Source: Paracoccaceae bacterium
GTDB lineage: Bacteria > Pseudomonadota > Alphaproteobacteria > Rhodobacterales > Rhodobacteraceae
NCBI GenBank assembly: GCA_028875855.1
Contig: JAGWVA010000008.1
Location: forward strand, 1 to 64,000
Length of the DNA stretch: 64,000 nucleotides
Direction of reading: 5' to 3'
In this document: positions 30,309 through 39,204 of the stretch, one piece after another
How positions within the stretch are numbered: position 1 is the first letter of the stretch
Layout of the letters: the number at the start of each line of letters is the position of its first letter
Program-made: the position numbers and the translations under genes
The notes under the pieces: model-generated
What the model was told of the DNA's origin: nothing
Seen by the model: the letters and a program-made list of their open reading frames with translations, nothing else
Databases searched by the model: none

Positions 30309-31985
30309 ATGAAGGGTGCAGACGTCATTGCCATCATTATCCTTGCCGCGATCGTCATCGCCGTATGCGCCTACCTGCTTCATTGGCTCTACCGGCGCTC
30401 GAGCAAGGACATCTCCTTCGTCCGCACAGGCTTCGGCGGAGAGAAGGTCGTCATGGGCGGAGGCGCCTTTGTGCTACCGATCCTGCACGACATCACCGAG
30501 GTGAACATGAACACCCTGCGCCTGGAGGTCACCCGGGTGCGCGAGCGGTCGCTGATTACCAAGGACCGGATGCGGGTGGAGCTGACCGTAGAATTCTACG
30601 TGCGCGTCGCGCCGAACGACGACGCGGTGGCGACCGCGGCCCGCTCGCTCGGCAACCGCACGATGAACGCCGAACAGCTGAAAGACCTGGTCCAGGGCCG
30701 CTTCGTCGACGCGATGGGCGGCGCCGCCGCTAAGATGACGCTGGAGCACATCCATGAGAACCGGCAGGAATTCGTACGCGAGGTGAAGCGGGAGGTGGCG
30801 GAAAGCTTGGCGCTGGATGGGCTTGAGCTTGAGAGCGTGTCGCTTACTTCGCTCGACCAGACAGACATCAAGCTGTTCGATCCGTCGAACACCTTCGACG
30901 CAGAGGGCCTGACCCGGCTCACCGAGCAGATCGAGAGCCGCAAGAAGAAGCGCAACGACATCGAGAAGGACACGATGGTCGCGATGCGCTCTAAGAACCT
31001 CGAGGCCGAGAAGCGCTCGCTCGAGATCGCCCGCGACACAGAATATGCACGACTCGACCACGAGGCCGAGGTGTCGATTCAACGCGCCCAGCGCAAGTCG
31101 GAGATCGCTGCGGAGAACGCCGCCCGTGAACGCGAGATCGAAGAGGTGAAGCTGAAGGAGCGCGAGCATGTCGAGCGCACTCGGATCGACATGGAGCGCG
31201 AGATCGAGCGGCTGGAGATTAAGCGGCGCGAGTTGCTGCAGATCGAAGAGCAGCAGCGCGAAATCGCGGTGTCGATGAAGTCGAAGGAGCGCTCTGAAGC
31301 GCTTGCGGTGGCTGAGGCGGCGCGGGCCGCCGCGGTGGAGGCGGCCGAGCGGGTGCAGACCATCCGCGACACCGAGATAGCTACCCGCCAGAAGCGCATC
31401 GAGCTGATCGAGGCCGAGAAGGCGGCAGAGACCGAAGCGCTGAAGACGAAGCTCATCGCCGAGGCGGAGAAGGTGGCGGCCAAGGATCGCGCCGATGCCG
31501 ACCGGCTGGCAGTAGCCGCGCTTGAAGAACGCTACCGCGTCGAGGCGGAGGGCAAGGAGAAGCTCAATGCCGCCGAGAACTTGCGCTCGGACGCGAGCCG
31601 GAAGAGCGCTTTGCACAGGGCGCTGGTGGAGAACTTGCCGGCGATCATCCGCGAAAGTGTTAAGCCGATGGAGAAGATCGAGGGCATCAAGATCATGCAT
31701 GTCGAGGGGCTTCCGGGCCTCTCCGGCGTGGGCCACGGCGGCGGGGCCGGCGGGAGCTCGGGCGAAGGGCCGCGCGACGGCAACTTGGCCGAGCAGGTGG
31801 TCAGCTCAGCGCTGCGTTACCGCAGCCAGGCACCCTTCGTTGACCAGCTGCTGGGTGAGATCGGACTGACCCAGGGCGACATTCACCGCACCCAGACACT
31901 GCAGGACCTCTCCAAGGTGGTCTATTCGGAGCCTAATGCGCCCGCGCCGAAGCCGCGCGGGGGCAAGGCCAGTGCTGACAGCTGA
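30309..31985 (+). CDS. flotillin-like SPFH/band 7 protein
   Basis: This is a 558-residue membrane scaffold protein of the flotillin type. Residues 8-30 form a single N-terminal membrane helix. An SPFH domain follows (KVVMGGGAFVLPILHDITEVNMNTLRLEV, LITKDRMRVELTVEFYVRV). Residues of roughly 210-440 are a long Glu/Ala/Lys/Arg-rich coiled coil typical of flotillins, then a Gly-rich linker and a C-terminal tail. Flotillins oligomerise in lipid microdomains and help organise membrane proteins. Sitting between an opsin homologue and two further membrane-protein genes of the same operon, it may assemble these into one membrane platform; that is inference from order alone. Confidence 0.9.
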   Translation: MKGADVIAIIILAAIVIAVCAYLLHWLYRRSSKDISFVRTGFGGEKVVMGGGAFVLPILHDITEVNMNTLRLEVTRVRERSLITKDRMRVELTVEFYVRVAPNDDAVATAARSLGNRTMNAEQLKDLVQGRFVDAMGGAAAKMTLEHIHENRQEFVREVKREVAESLALDGLELESVSLTSLDQTDIKLFDPSNTFDAEGLTRLTEQIESRKKKRNDIEKDTMVAMRSKNLEAEKRSLEIARDTEYARLDHEAEVSIQRAQRKSEIAAENAAREREIEEVKLKEREHVERTRIDMEREIERLEIKRRELLQIEEQQREIAVSMKSKERSEALAVAEAARAAAVEAAERVQTIRDTEIATRQKRIELIEAEKAAETEALKTKLIAEAEKVAAKDRADADRLAVAALEERYRVEAEGKEKLNAAENLRSDASRKSALHRALVENLPAIIRESVKPMEKIEGIKIMHVEGLPGLSGVGHGGGAGGSSGEGPRDGNLAEQVVSSALRYRSQAPFVDQLLGEIGLTQGDIHRTQTLQDLSKVVYSEPNAPAPKPRGGKASADS

Positions 31986-32049
31986 CGCTGGGCGGGGGCC
32001 GCGACGGCCCCCCTCCGCCTTTCCCTGATCCTTCCGCCGGAGAGCCACG

Positions 32050-32472
32050 ATGAATGCGCCACCGAAAACCGACCGAGGCATCCTCGTTTTCGCGATCTGG
32101 GCCGTGCTAGGCTTCTTGGGCCTCGGCTTTATGCTCGAGGGCATGGCGCTAAACAGCTATCTAGTGGCGCTCGTCGGCGTCGCGCTGATCTTGGCGAGCT
32201 TCGTGGCGCATATCATCGTCAACGCGGTCTTCGACCAAGGCTTCACCCCCGGCGAGACGGCGCTGGGCATCGGCGCCTTTGGGGTGCTGGCCATCGTGTT
32301 CATCTCGGGCTGGCTCGTTGGCGGCCTGTCGATGCCCGATTTCTACGCCGGCCTAACCCTGTTTGGTGCGTTGTCCGTGGGCTTCCTCGCCTATCTGATG
32401 ACGCGCTACGGCCTGCGCGGTGCCTTCTCGCATTTTCACCGGAAATCCGCCTCGTTAGAGGACCCGAAATGA
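32050..32472 (+). CDS. small four-helix membrane protein
   Basis: The 140-residue protein has four hydrophobic segments (about residues 11-30, 36-56, 72-93, 97-117) and a basic, polar C-terminal tail. I do not recognise a family. It starts after a GCCGGAGAGCC ribosome-binding site and its stop overlaps the start of the symporter gene by four bases (ATGA), so the two are translationally coupled. By analogy with two-part SSS symporters that use a small helper subunit, it may be an accessory of the next protein. It shows no DUF4212-like motif that I can recognise. Confidence 0.7.
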   Translation: MNAPPKTDRGILVFAIWAVLGFLGLGFMLEGMALNSYLVALVGVALILASFVAHIIVNAVFDQGFTPGETALGIGAFGVLAIVFISGWLVGGLSMPDFYAGLTLFGALSVGFLAYLMTRYGLRGAFSHFHRKSASLEDPK

Positions 32473-34415
32473 GCGACGGGGGGGCGATCTGGCTGCCGCT
32501 CTATGGCCTCTTCTACGCGGCCGTCACGCTCTACTGGGCGCGGTTGGCAGCGCGGGCGAACCATAATACCGAGACCTATTTCTCTGCCGGCCACAGCCTG
32601 TCGCCCTGGATCGCGGTCCTAGTCCTGGCCGGGGCTGCGACATCGGGCTGGTTCCTCCTCGGCGGCGCGACGGAGATCTCGGCGCACGGCTTCGGGCTGC
32701 CGGCGCTGATGGAGGCCGGGATCGCGCTCGCCCTGCCCGGGGTGTTATTCTTCAAACGGGTCTGGTTCGTTGCGCAGCGGCTCCGGCTCTCATCGCAGCC
32801 GGAGCTGTTTCGCAGCTATTACCAGAGCGATTTTCTGGTGGTGGTTTCCACAGCCGTCGCCGTGCTCTTCGCTGTAGGCTTCGCCGGGTTGCAGCTGCGC
32901 GCCCTCTCGAGGCTGTTGGCGGCGCTTACCGGCAATGCGGTGTCGCCGCTCGAGGTGGGGGTTCTCCTCGGCCTCGTGCTCTTCGGCTATGTGGTGATCG
33001 GCGGCATGCGAGCCGTGGGCTATCTTGGTGCGGTGCAGACGATCCTACTCGGCGCGGCGATCGCGGGCTTTGCCGGGGCGGCGCTGATCGCCAGCGGCGG
33101 CTTCGGCGCGCTGAACGCGGCTCTGAAGTCGCTGGCCGTGGGCGATCCGGGCGGGTTGCGCTTCGTAGTGGCGGGGGTGATACGCTTCAGCGCCGGCCTC
33201 GGTCGCGACGGTGGCCAGGTGCCTACAGCCACGGGGGTGGCGAACCTGAGTCTCGCAATGGCCTTCATGGGCTTCCAGGCGAGCCCGCTTGCACTGAAGG
33301 TGGTGATGTCGACGCGCTCGGCCAACGCGTTCGGCGCGGGCCAGACCTGGGTGACAGCCGGCGTCTTCGGCGGGCTGATCGCCTTCGGGGTGGCGGCGGT
33401 GGGCGCGGCCGGGCTGGCCAATCCCGATCTTGCGGTGCCGGGGCTCCTCGCCTCCCTCGGCGCGAAATCGCCCTGGTTCATGGCCTGGCTCCTCATTGGC
33501 CTCGTTGCCGGGGTGCAGGTGATGGCCGGTCTGGCGCTGCTCACCGCCGGCGAGGCGCTGGTGCGCAATGTCTACAAGGTCTATTTCCATACCGCACTCT
33601 CGCGTGCCGAGACGGTGAACGTGACCCGCATTGTCATCGGCCTTCTCACCCTTGCGTCGGTGCTCATGCAGTCGCTGACGCCGGTCACCCTTTCGGCGCT
33701 GGGCGCGTTGGCGCTGCCTTTGTCCTTCCAGCTCTGGACCCCGCTTCTGGGCATCACCTGGCTGCGCTGGATCACCCGGCCGGCGGCGGCAACCGGGGTC
33801 GGCTTCGGCATCGCCGGCGTACTGCTGACCGAGCCGCTCGGCTATCAGGTGCTGTCCTTCCTCGGGCTGGAGCTGCCTTGGGGCCGCTGGCCTTGGACGA
33901 TTCATTCCGCTGCCTGGGGGATGGCCGCAAACCTGACCGCGGTGCTCTTGATTTCGGCCATTACCAACCGCCGTGCCTTCGGCGAGGAGGCGCAGGAGGT
34001 GCAGCGCTTCCTGCAGGAAACGCTTCGGGTTGGCTCCCGGGCGCGGGCGCTGCGCTCCACCGCATGGTCGGCGGTACTCGCTTGGCTTTTCATGGCCGTC
34101 GGGCCCGGGCTCCTGTTCGGCAATGTTGCCTTCGGCCGGCTCACGGCTCACGGCGGGAGCTGGCGGGTGGGCATGCCCTCGATCTGGGCCTGGGCGTTGC
34201 TGTTCTGGGCGCTCGGCGTGGCGCTGATCTGGTTTCTCGCATATACCATGGAGATGGCGAGCCCCTACCGGCACGAGATCCCGCCCTATACGCCGCGGCC
34301 GCGGCTGCGCGCGGACCAAGCGGCGCAGGAGCGCGAGCGGCTGCGGCTGCTGGTGATCAGCGGGACCGTAGCCTTTGCCCTGATCGTACTAACGACATTG
34401 AGTTTCGGAGGGTGA
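32469..34415 (+). CDS. sodium:solute symporter (SSS)-like transporter
   Basis: This is a 648-residue multispanning protein. Early segments TETYFSAGHSLSPWIAVLVLAGAATSGWFLLG and GGMRAVGYLGAVQTILLGA match the sodium:solute symporter superfamily. It is longer than the usual roughly 500-550 residues, with extra C-terminal helices and a basic tail. The ATG overlaps the small membrane protein gene. With the ABC importer, it gives the operon two separate uptake routes, perhaps one for the lactone or sugar-linked form and one for the free hydroxy acid. The substrate is not predictable from sequence. Confidence 0.82.
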   Translation: MSDGGAIWLPLYGLFYAAVTLYWARLAARANHNTETYFSAGHSLSPWIAVLVLAGAATSGWFLLGGATEISAHGFGLPALMEAGIALALPGVLFFKRVWFVAQRLRLSSQPELFRSYYQSDFLVVVSTAVAVLFAVGFAGLQLRALSRLLAALTGNAVSPLEVGVLLGLVLFGYVVIGGMRAVGYLGAVQTILLGAAIAGFAGAALIASGGFGALNAALKSLAVGDPGGLRFVVAGVIRFSAGLGRDGGQVPTATGVANLSLAMAFMGFQASPLALKVVMSTRSANAFGAGQTWVTAGVFGGLIAFGVAAVGAAGLANPDLAVPGLLASLGAKSPWFMAWLLIGLVAGVQVMAGLALLTAGEALVRNVYKVYFHTALSRAETVNVTRIVIGLLTLASVLMQSLTPVTLSALGALALPLSFQLWTPLLGITWLRWITRPAAATGVGFGIAGVLLTEPLGYQVLSFLGLELPWGRWPWTIHSAAWGMAANLTAVLLISAITNRRAFGEEAQEVQRFLQETLRVGSRARALRSTAWSAVLAWLFMAVGPGLLFGNVAFGRLTAHGGSWRVGMPSIWAWALLFWALGVALIWFLAYTMEMASPYRHEIPPYTPRPRLRADQAAQERERLRLLVISGTVAFALIVLTTLSFGG

Positions 34416-34446
34416 CCCGCGGGGGCGCCGAAAGTTTGAGGCTGGC

Positions 34447-35604
34447 ATGAATCCTTTCATCTTTAATACCGTGAAAAGCCTCCAGTTCGGGGCAGGCAGT
34501 CTGGCCCAGCTCGGGCCGCGGGTGCGGCGCGAGATAGGCGAGCGGGTGATGCTGATCACCGATCCGGGCATGCTGCGCACAGGCATCGTCGATCGGGCCC
34601 TGGCGATCCTGACCGAGGCCGGGGTGTCGGCGGAGCTGTTCAGCGAGGTCGAGGCCGATCCGCCCGAGCATGTGATCCTCGCCGCTGCCGAGCAAGCACG
34701 GGCGGCGGACGTGCAGGGGGTCGTCGGCCTCGGCGGCGGCTCCTCGCTCGACGTATCGAAGCTCGTCGCAGTGCTCGCGCTCGGTTATGAGGAGCTTGCG
34801 ACCATGTATGGCGTGGGCAATGCTACGGGGCCGCGGCTGCCGCTGGTGCTAGTGCCGACCACTGCGGGCACTGGGTCTGAGGTGACGCCGATTTCGATCG
34901 TCACTACCGGCACCAACGAGAAGATGGGTGTAGTATCTCCGGTGATCCTGCCCGATCTGGCGCTGCTCGACCCTGAGCTGACGCTGGGCCTCCCGCCGCA
35001 CATCACGGCCGCCACCGGGATAGATGCGATGGTGCATGCGATCGAGGCCTATGCCTCGGCCAGCGCCAACAACAATCCGGTGTCACGCATCCTCGCCACC
35101 CAGGCGCTGACGCTAATGGGCCGGTCGCTGCTGACGGCTGTGCATGAGGGTGGCAACCTCGCCGCGCGGTCTGACATGCTCCTCGGCTCAATGCTGGCCG
35201 GTCAGGCCTTCGCCAATTCGCCGGTGGCGGCGGTGCATGCGCTGGCCTATCCGCTGGGCGGCCATTTTCACATCCCGCACGGGCTTTCGAACGCGCTGGT
35301 GCTGCCGCATGTGCTGCGCTTTAACGCGGTTGTGGCGCCCGGGCCCTATACCGAGCTGGCCCCTTTCGTCTTCCCCGATCTGGTGGCGCTCGAAGGCCAG
35401 GAGCGGGCGGCGGCCTTCTGCGACCGGCTCGCCGAGCTGTCTCGGGCGAGCGGGCTGCAGCAGAACCTGCGGGCGATGAGCATCCCCGAGGGCATCCTGC
35501 CGCGCCTCGCCCGTGATGCGATGAACCAGACCCGGCTTCTGGTTAACAACCCGCGCCCGGTCAGCGAGGCCGATGCGCTCGCCATCTACCGTGCCGCCTA
35601 TTGA
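34447..35604 (+). CDS. iron-containing alcohol dehydrogenase (BlcB-like)
   Basis: This is a 385-residue group III dehydrogenase. It has the NAD motif GLGGGSSLDVSK, the TTAGTGSEVTPISIV segment and the four metal ligands D193, H197 (GIDAMVHAIEAY), H264 and H278 (HALAYPLGGHFHIPHG). In the blc/att pathway the matching enzyme oxidises 4-hydroxybutyrate to succinate semialdehyde, and 4-hydroxybutyrate dehydrogenases are members of this family. The gene lies ten bases ahead of the succinate-semialdehyde dehydrogenase gene, so the product and the next substrate fit. The alternative is a general diol or alcohol dehydrogenase. Confidence 0.9.
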   Translation: MNPFIFNTVKSLQFGAGSLAQLGPRVRREIGERVMLITDPGMLRTGIVDRALAILTEAGVSAELFSEVEADPPEHVILAAAEQARAADVQGVVGLGGGSSLDVSKLVAVLALGYEELATMYGVGNATGPRLPLVLVPTTAGTGSEVTPISIVTTGTNEKMGVVSPVILPDLALLDPELTLGLPPHITAATGIDAMVHAIEAYASASANNNPVSRILATQALTLMGRSLLTAVHEGGNLAARSDMLLGSMLAGQAFANSPVAAVHALAYPLGGHFHIPHGLSNALVLPHVLRFNAVVAPGPYTELAPFVFPDLVALEGQERAAAFCDRLAELSRASGLQQNLRAMSIPEGILPRLARDAMNQTRLLVNNPRPVSEADALAIYRAAY

Positions 35605-35613
35605 GAGGATGCT

Positions 35614-37065
35614 ATGCCGCTCGACCTGAAAGACCCCAGCCTGCTCGAAACCCGCGGCTTTCTGGCCGGAGGCTGGGTTGAAGGGCCGAACAGCTTCGCA
35701 GTGACCAACCCGGCCAACAGCGGGCTGGTGGCGGAGGTGGCCGATCTTGGCGCCACCGAGCTGCGCCGGGCGATCGACGCGGCCCATGCGGCACAGCCGG
35801 CTTGGGCCTCGCGCACTGCCAAGGAGCGATGTGCGATCCTCTTGCGCTGGCAGGCGCTGATGCTGGAGAACGCGGAGGATCTCGCCCGCATTTTGACCGC
35901 CGAGATGGGCAAGCCGCTGGCCGAGGCGCGGGGCGAGATCGCCTATGGCGCGAGCTTCATCCAGTGGTTCGCTGAGGAGGCGCGACGGATCTATGGCGAC
36001 GTGATCCCCGGCCACCAGCCCGACAAGCGTATCCTGGTGCTGAAGCAGCCGATCGGGGTGGTGGGCTCGATCACGCCGTGGAACTTCCCCAATGCGATGA
36101 TCGCCCGCAAGGTGGGCCCGGCGCTCGCCGCGGGCTGTGCTTTCGTCGCCCGGCCTGCGGAGAAGACGCCGCTTTCGGCGCTTGCGATGGCGGTGCTGGC
36201 CGAGCGGGCGGGGCTGCCAGCGGGAGTTCTCAGCGTGCTGCCCGGCACCGATGCGGCCGGCATGGGGCTGGAGCTCTGCAGCAATCCGAAGGTGCGCAAG
36301 CTCACCTTCACCGGCTCCACCGAGGTCGGTCGAATCCTGATGCGGCAATGCGCGCATGACATCAAGAAGTTGTCGCTGGAGCTCGGCGGCAATGCGCCCT
36401 TCCTCGTCTTCGACGATGCCGATCTGGACGCCGCGGTGGAGGGGGCGCTTATCGCGAAATACCGCAACTCGGGCCAGACCTGTGTCTGCGCCAACCGCAT
36501 CTACGTGCAGCGCCCGGTGCTCAATTCCTTTGCCGAGAAGCTGGCGGCGGCCACCGCGAAGCTGCAGTTGGGCGACGGGATGGAGGCGGGCGTGAACATC
36601 GGCCCGCTGATCGACGCCGAGGGTCTAGCGAAGGTCGAGACGCATGTGGCCGATGCGGTCGCTAAAGGCGCGCGGGTGGTGACCGGTGGCCGCCGATCGG
36701 TCCTCGGCGGCACGTTCTACGAGCCCACGGTGTTGGCCGATGTCGCGCCGGGGATGCGCATCCTGAAAGAGGAGACCTTCGGCCCGGTTGCCCCGATTAT
36801 TGCCTTCGACACCGACGCGGAGGCGGTGGCGATGGCCAATGACACCGAATTCGGCCTCGCTTCCTACTTCTACGCGCGCGATCTGTCGCGGGTGTGGAAG
36901 GTCGCCGAGGCGTTGGAATACGGGATGGTGGGCATCAACACTGGGCTGATCTCCACCGCCGAGGTTCCGTTTGGTGGGGTTAAGTCCTCGGGCCTCGGGC
37001 GCGAGGGCTCGAAATATGGGATTGAGGACTATCTGGAGGTGAAATACCTCTGCATGTCGATCTGA
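35614..37065 (+). CDS. gabD: succinate-semialdehyde dehydrogenase
   Basis: This is a 483-residue NAD(P)-dependent aldehyde dehydrogenase of the succinate-semialdehyde subfamily, converting succinate semialdehyde to succinate for the TCA cycle. The catalytic residues are E256 in LELGGNAP and C290 in NSGQTCVCANR, the double-cysteine form typical of GabD. Other family marks are PWNFPNAMIARKVGPALAAG and SSGLGREGSKYGIEDYLE. The cofactor-binding lysine of the usual KPAxxTP motif is arginine here (RPAEKTP), a conservative but uncommon change. It is the last gene of the operon and is followed by a GC-rich hairpin. Confidence 0.93.
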   Translation: MPLDLKDPSLLETRGFLAGGWVEGPNSFAVTNPANSGLVAEVADLGATELRRAIDAAHAAQPAWASRTAKERCAILLRWQALMLENAEDLARILTAEMGKPLAEARGEIAYGASFIQWFAEEARRIYGDVIPGHQPDKRILVLKQPIGVVGSITPWNFPNAMIARKVGPALAAGCAFVARPAEKTPLSALAMAVLAERAGLPAGVLSVLPGTDAAGMGLELCSNPKVRKLTFTGSTEVGRILMRQCAHDIKKLSLELGGNAPFLVFDDADLDAAVEGALIAKYRNSGQTCVCANRIYVQRPVLNSFAEKLAAATAKLQLGDGMEAGVNIGPLIDAEGLAKVETHVADAVAKGARVVTGGRRSVLGGTFYEPTVLADVAPGMRILKEETFGPVAPIIAFDTDAEAVAMANDTEFGLASYFYARDLSRVWKVAEALEYGMVGINTGLISTAEVPFGGVKSSGLGREGSKYGIEDYLEVKYLCMSI

Positions 37066-37071
37066 CCGTGG

Positions 37072-37091
37072 GGCCGGCGCGTTCGCCGGCC
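37072..37091 (+). terminator. GC-rich hairpin at end of lactone operon
   Basis: GGCCGGCG (37072-37079) and CGCCGGCC (37084-37091) pair perfectly across the loop CGTT, six bases after the gabD stop. No T tract follows, so it may need Rho or act as a 3' stabiliser, but its place at the operon end fits termination. Confidence 0.55.
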
Positions 37092-37284
37092 GCTCATAGT
37101 CATCGCCGCGCACATTCACCACGATGTAGAGAAGGGGGCCTGTGCCGTTGTTGGTGAAGCTGTAGGGAGCCGTTACCTTGAAGATCAGCCGGTGGCCCGA
37201 CTCGGCAAAGATGGGATTAGAACGCTCAGGCTGAAAGGAAGCACCTAAGCGTAGGCAATTTACGAAGGTTGCGCGCCCCCGCAA
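37092..37284 (-). pseudogene. fragment resembling a cupin domain
   Basis: On the minus strand about 55 residues read FQPERSNPIFAESGHRLIFK, VTAPYSFTNNGTGPLLYIV and VNVRGDDYE, with the strand pattern and the F-x-N-x-G-x-x-P-L turn of the second cupin motif. The frame has no good start and runs into the antisense of gabD, so no complete gene can be built. It looks like the remnant of a cupin gene cut by recombination, and the call is tentative. Confidence 0.35.
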
Positions 37285-37575
37285 CCAACATACCGAGCGA
37301 CCTACGATTTGGGATGGTGGTCCGTCCGAACCGCTTTATCCTTGGGCGTGCGTTTGAGGGCTTGAGACAGCGTGTTCAGCCGCCATCGTGGCCATGCGAA
37401 TTTTGCCACACATTTTGCTACACAATATGCAACACAAGCCATTCTTAGTGATATGAAAAGAAACGATAAAAGGTCTTTTGAGTATAGTTATGGCGGACTC
37501 TCGCTCCGCCAGATTCAGTCAGACAGCGATCGCGGTGAAAGTCTCGGGGCAGGTCGCTCTGCCGGCGGTCGGTCC
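37285..37575. repeat. short tandem repeats and hairpin in a recombination scar
   Basis: Around 37394-37435 three imperfect copies of about 12-13 bases follow one another: TTTTGCCACACA, TTTTGCTACACAA, TATGCAACACAA. They lie in clearly AT-richer DNA than the operon before it. At 37491-37511 TGGCGGA-CTCTCGC-TCCGCCA forms a perfect 7-bp stem. Such short repeats plus a stem are often seen at the ends of integrated elements, but no integrase and no flanking tRNA is present here, so an attachment-site reading is only a possibility. Confidence 0.4.
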
Positions 37576-38439
37576 TCAACGTGGGGTCGTGGGGCGTTCT
37601 TTTTCCCGATAGCGCGCAATCCGCTGCCCGCCGACGTCAAAGTACCGCAGGTGGAAGAGACGCGAGTCATGCAAGACCTGCCGCCAACTGCTGCATCCAT
37701 ATTTCGCGGGCTTTTGTTCAGGATACCGCTCCACAATCCACCTGCCGGCCGTTTCGACGGTCGTCCAACCCTCGACAGCCAACTCACCGGAGGCCTCCCG
37801 CAGCGCGCCCACAATGCCTGCGACAGGCCAGAACACCGTACCATCCGGGTAAATGCCATTTACCACGAAGTCGCGGAATGCATCTGATTGCACGCTCTCC
37901 GCGCTTGCCCGACGAAGGTTTTGCATGTCGTTAGCCCATGCCAGGACTTCTTCGACGTGTTGGTCAATCCGGGTATAGGCGGCGATCAAGGCATCATGGC
38001 CGCCACGGCATCCGTCAAGGGTTCCGATGTCATGCTGGTCAATGAAATGATGGACCAGGTTGTTCCGCAGAAGCACCAAATCCTTCAGGCCATTCTCAAC
38101 CCGGGCAAACTCCGCGTCCGATAGTTGCAGCTGGAAACTGATTGAAATGTGGGCTTCAGGGGTCTCGGGTGAGGTCTTTGCCGGAGTGTCGACCACGTTG
38201 GTCACAAGATACGATCCGAGCAGTTCGCCGACCAAGGTTCCAAGCGTCTTGCCGGCGGTGGCGTTCATGCGCGCGGCCCTCACCGACTCGATGGCATGTG
38301 CCGGCCCCGAGATTTCGCGTTCCGTCACAATGGCTTTGATAAGGCGTTCATATTGCTGTAGCCGCAGCAAACACCGGCCCAGTAAGCGCTGGACCTCACG
38401 CTGAAGCGTCTGCAGGGCGTCGTCTGAATTTACCGTCAT
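37576..38439 (-). CDS. OST-HTH/LOTUS-type domain protein
   Basis: This is a 287-residue intracellular protein. The N-terminal 200 residues are helical, with a coiled stretch (LQREVQRLLGRCLLRLQQYERLIKAI) and RNNLVHHFIDQHD. The last 65 residues (WTTVETAGRWIVERYPEQKPAKYGCSSWRQVL...FHLRYFDVGGQRIARYR in pieces) follow the OST-HTH/LOTUS pattern, a winged helix linked to RNA binding and often found with NYN-type RNases. No nuclease domain is present in this chain and no NYN gene is adjacent. The flanking DNA carries fragments of other genes, so it probably arrived with accessory DNA. A function in RNA-targeted defence or regulation is inferred. Confidence 0.7.
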   Translation of the reverse strand: MTVNSDDALQTLQREVQRLLGRCLLRLQQYERLIKAIVTEREISGPAHAIESVRAARMNATAGKTLGTLVGELLGSYLVTNVVDTPAKTSPETPEAHISISFQLQLSDAEFARVENGLKDLVLLRNNLVHHFIDQHDIGTLDGCRGGHDALIAAYTRIDQHVEEVLAWANDMQNLRRASAESVQSDAFRDFVVNGIYPDGTVFWPVAGIVGALREASGELAVEGWTTVETAGRWIVERYPEQKPAKYGCSSWRQVLHDSRLFHLRYFDVGGQRIARYREKERPTTPR

Positions 38440-38460
38440 GCCACAATCGAGATGAGTGTT

Positions 38461-38487
38461 CCCGGGTCAACCATATCGTGACCCGGG
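38461..38487. repeat. perfect inverted repeat upstream of the LOTUS-type gene
   Basis: CCCGGGTCA (38461-38469) and TGACCCGGG (38479-38487) pair perfectly across 9 bases, 20 bases upstream of the minus-strand start codon at 38439. It could be an operator or a 5' leader hairpin for that gene. A second stem, GGGCGCC-GTCGA-GGCGCCC, lies at 38563-38581. Confidence 0.45.
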
Positions 38488-38655
38488 ACCCTGTACAGGC
38501 TGGTGTTTTGGGTCGTGTCGGGAGGGAACCACTGGGGCGGCACTCGGCGGTACGCTCGAAAGGGGCGCCGTCGAGGCGCCCGTTGACACACGACCTTGAT
38601 AATGGGACGGCGTGAAGGCGGCAGCAGCTTAACAGGGTCACACTTTCCTGCTGTC

Positions 38656-39027
38656 ATGTTGGGGGGTATTGCCGTCTTGCGGCAGGTCTTCGATCCGACA
38701 AGGACGCAGCACCGCGTGACGATTGCGGCGGAACTGACGCGGCGGCTGACAGACGTGGTGCGGGTGTCGGCCGATTTCGCCGCGAAAGTTGCCGGGAATG
38801 CCGAGACCGCGCCCGGCGCGGATCACGTGACCATCGCCGTCAGTGGCGCGCGCGGCGGCCATACCGTCGATCTCCGCCGCCTGACCGATCAAGGCTTGGT
38901 GCTTCTGGGCCGTCGTGCCGTCGTGCCGGCGCAATCGGTTCCCGTCGCGCGCCCTTGGGGGCCGGTTCCTCGAAGTTGCAGGCGGCGTGTCGGATCAGGC
39001 GGACCACAGGGCCGGTGCCGCCCCTGA
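38656..39027 (+). pseudogene. fragment of a flavin-dependent oxidoreductase
   Basis: A frame of about 120 residues includes DFAAKVAGNAETAPGADHV, then AVSGARGGHTVDLRRLTDQG and LVLLGR, which resembles an internal part of CzcO-like FAD-dependent monooxygenases, where a G-G-H-x-x-D-x-R-R-L segment precedes the VGR strand. Neither the FAD-binding N terminus nor the C-terminal half is present and no ribosome-binding site precedes it. I call it a truncated remnant. The remaining sequence to 39204 holds nothing recognisable except the upstream region of the exporter gene. Confidence 0.35.
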
Positions 39028-39204
39028 ATGGCCGTTCGCGGCCCAATCCGATGCCGCAGTGCGATATCGTTGCGCCGGTCATCCAGAAATGCGCGCGAAA
39101 ATTTCAGGCATTGGCAGCATCTGGACGGCTGACCAACTCTTTCGATGGCAAGATGCGCGGGCACGGGGCACAGTAAGCCGCCGTGCGACAAACCGGGTAA
39201 AGCC

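Noticed and set aside
37491-37511. Stem TGGCGGA-CTCTCGC-TCCGCCA as a tRNA or tmRNA end
   Set aside because: No cloverleaf, T arm or tag frame can be built around it; it is kept only as a small hairpin.
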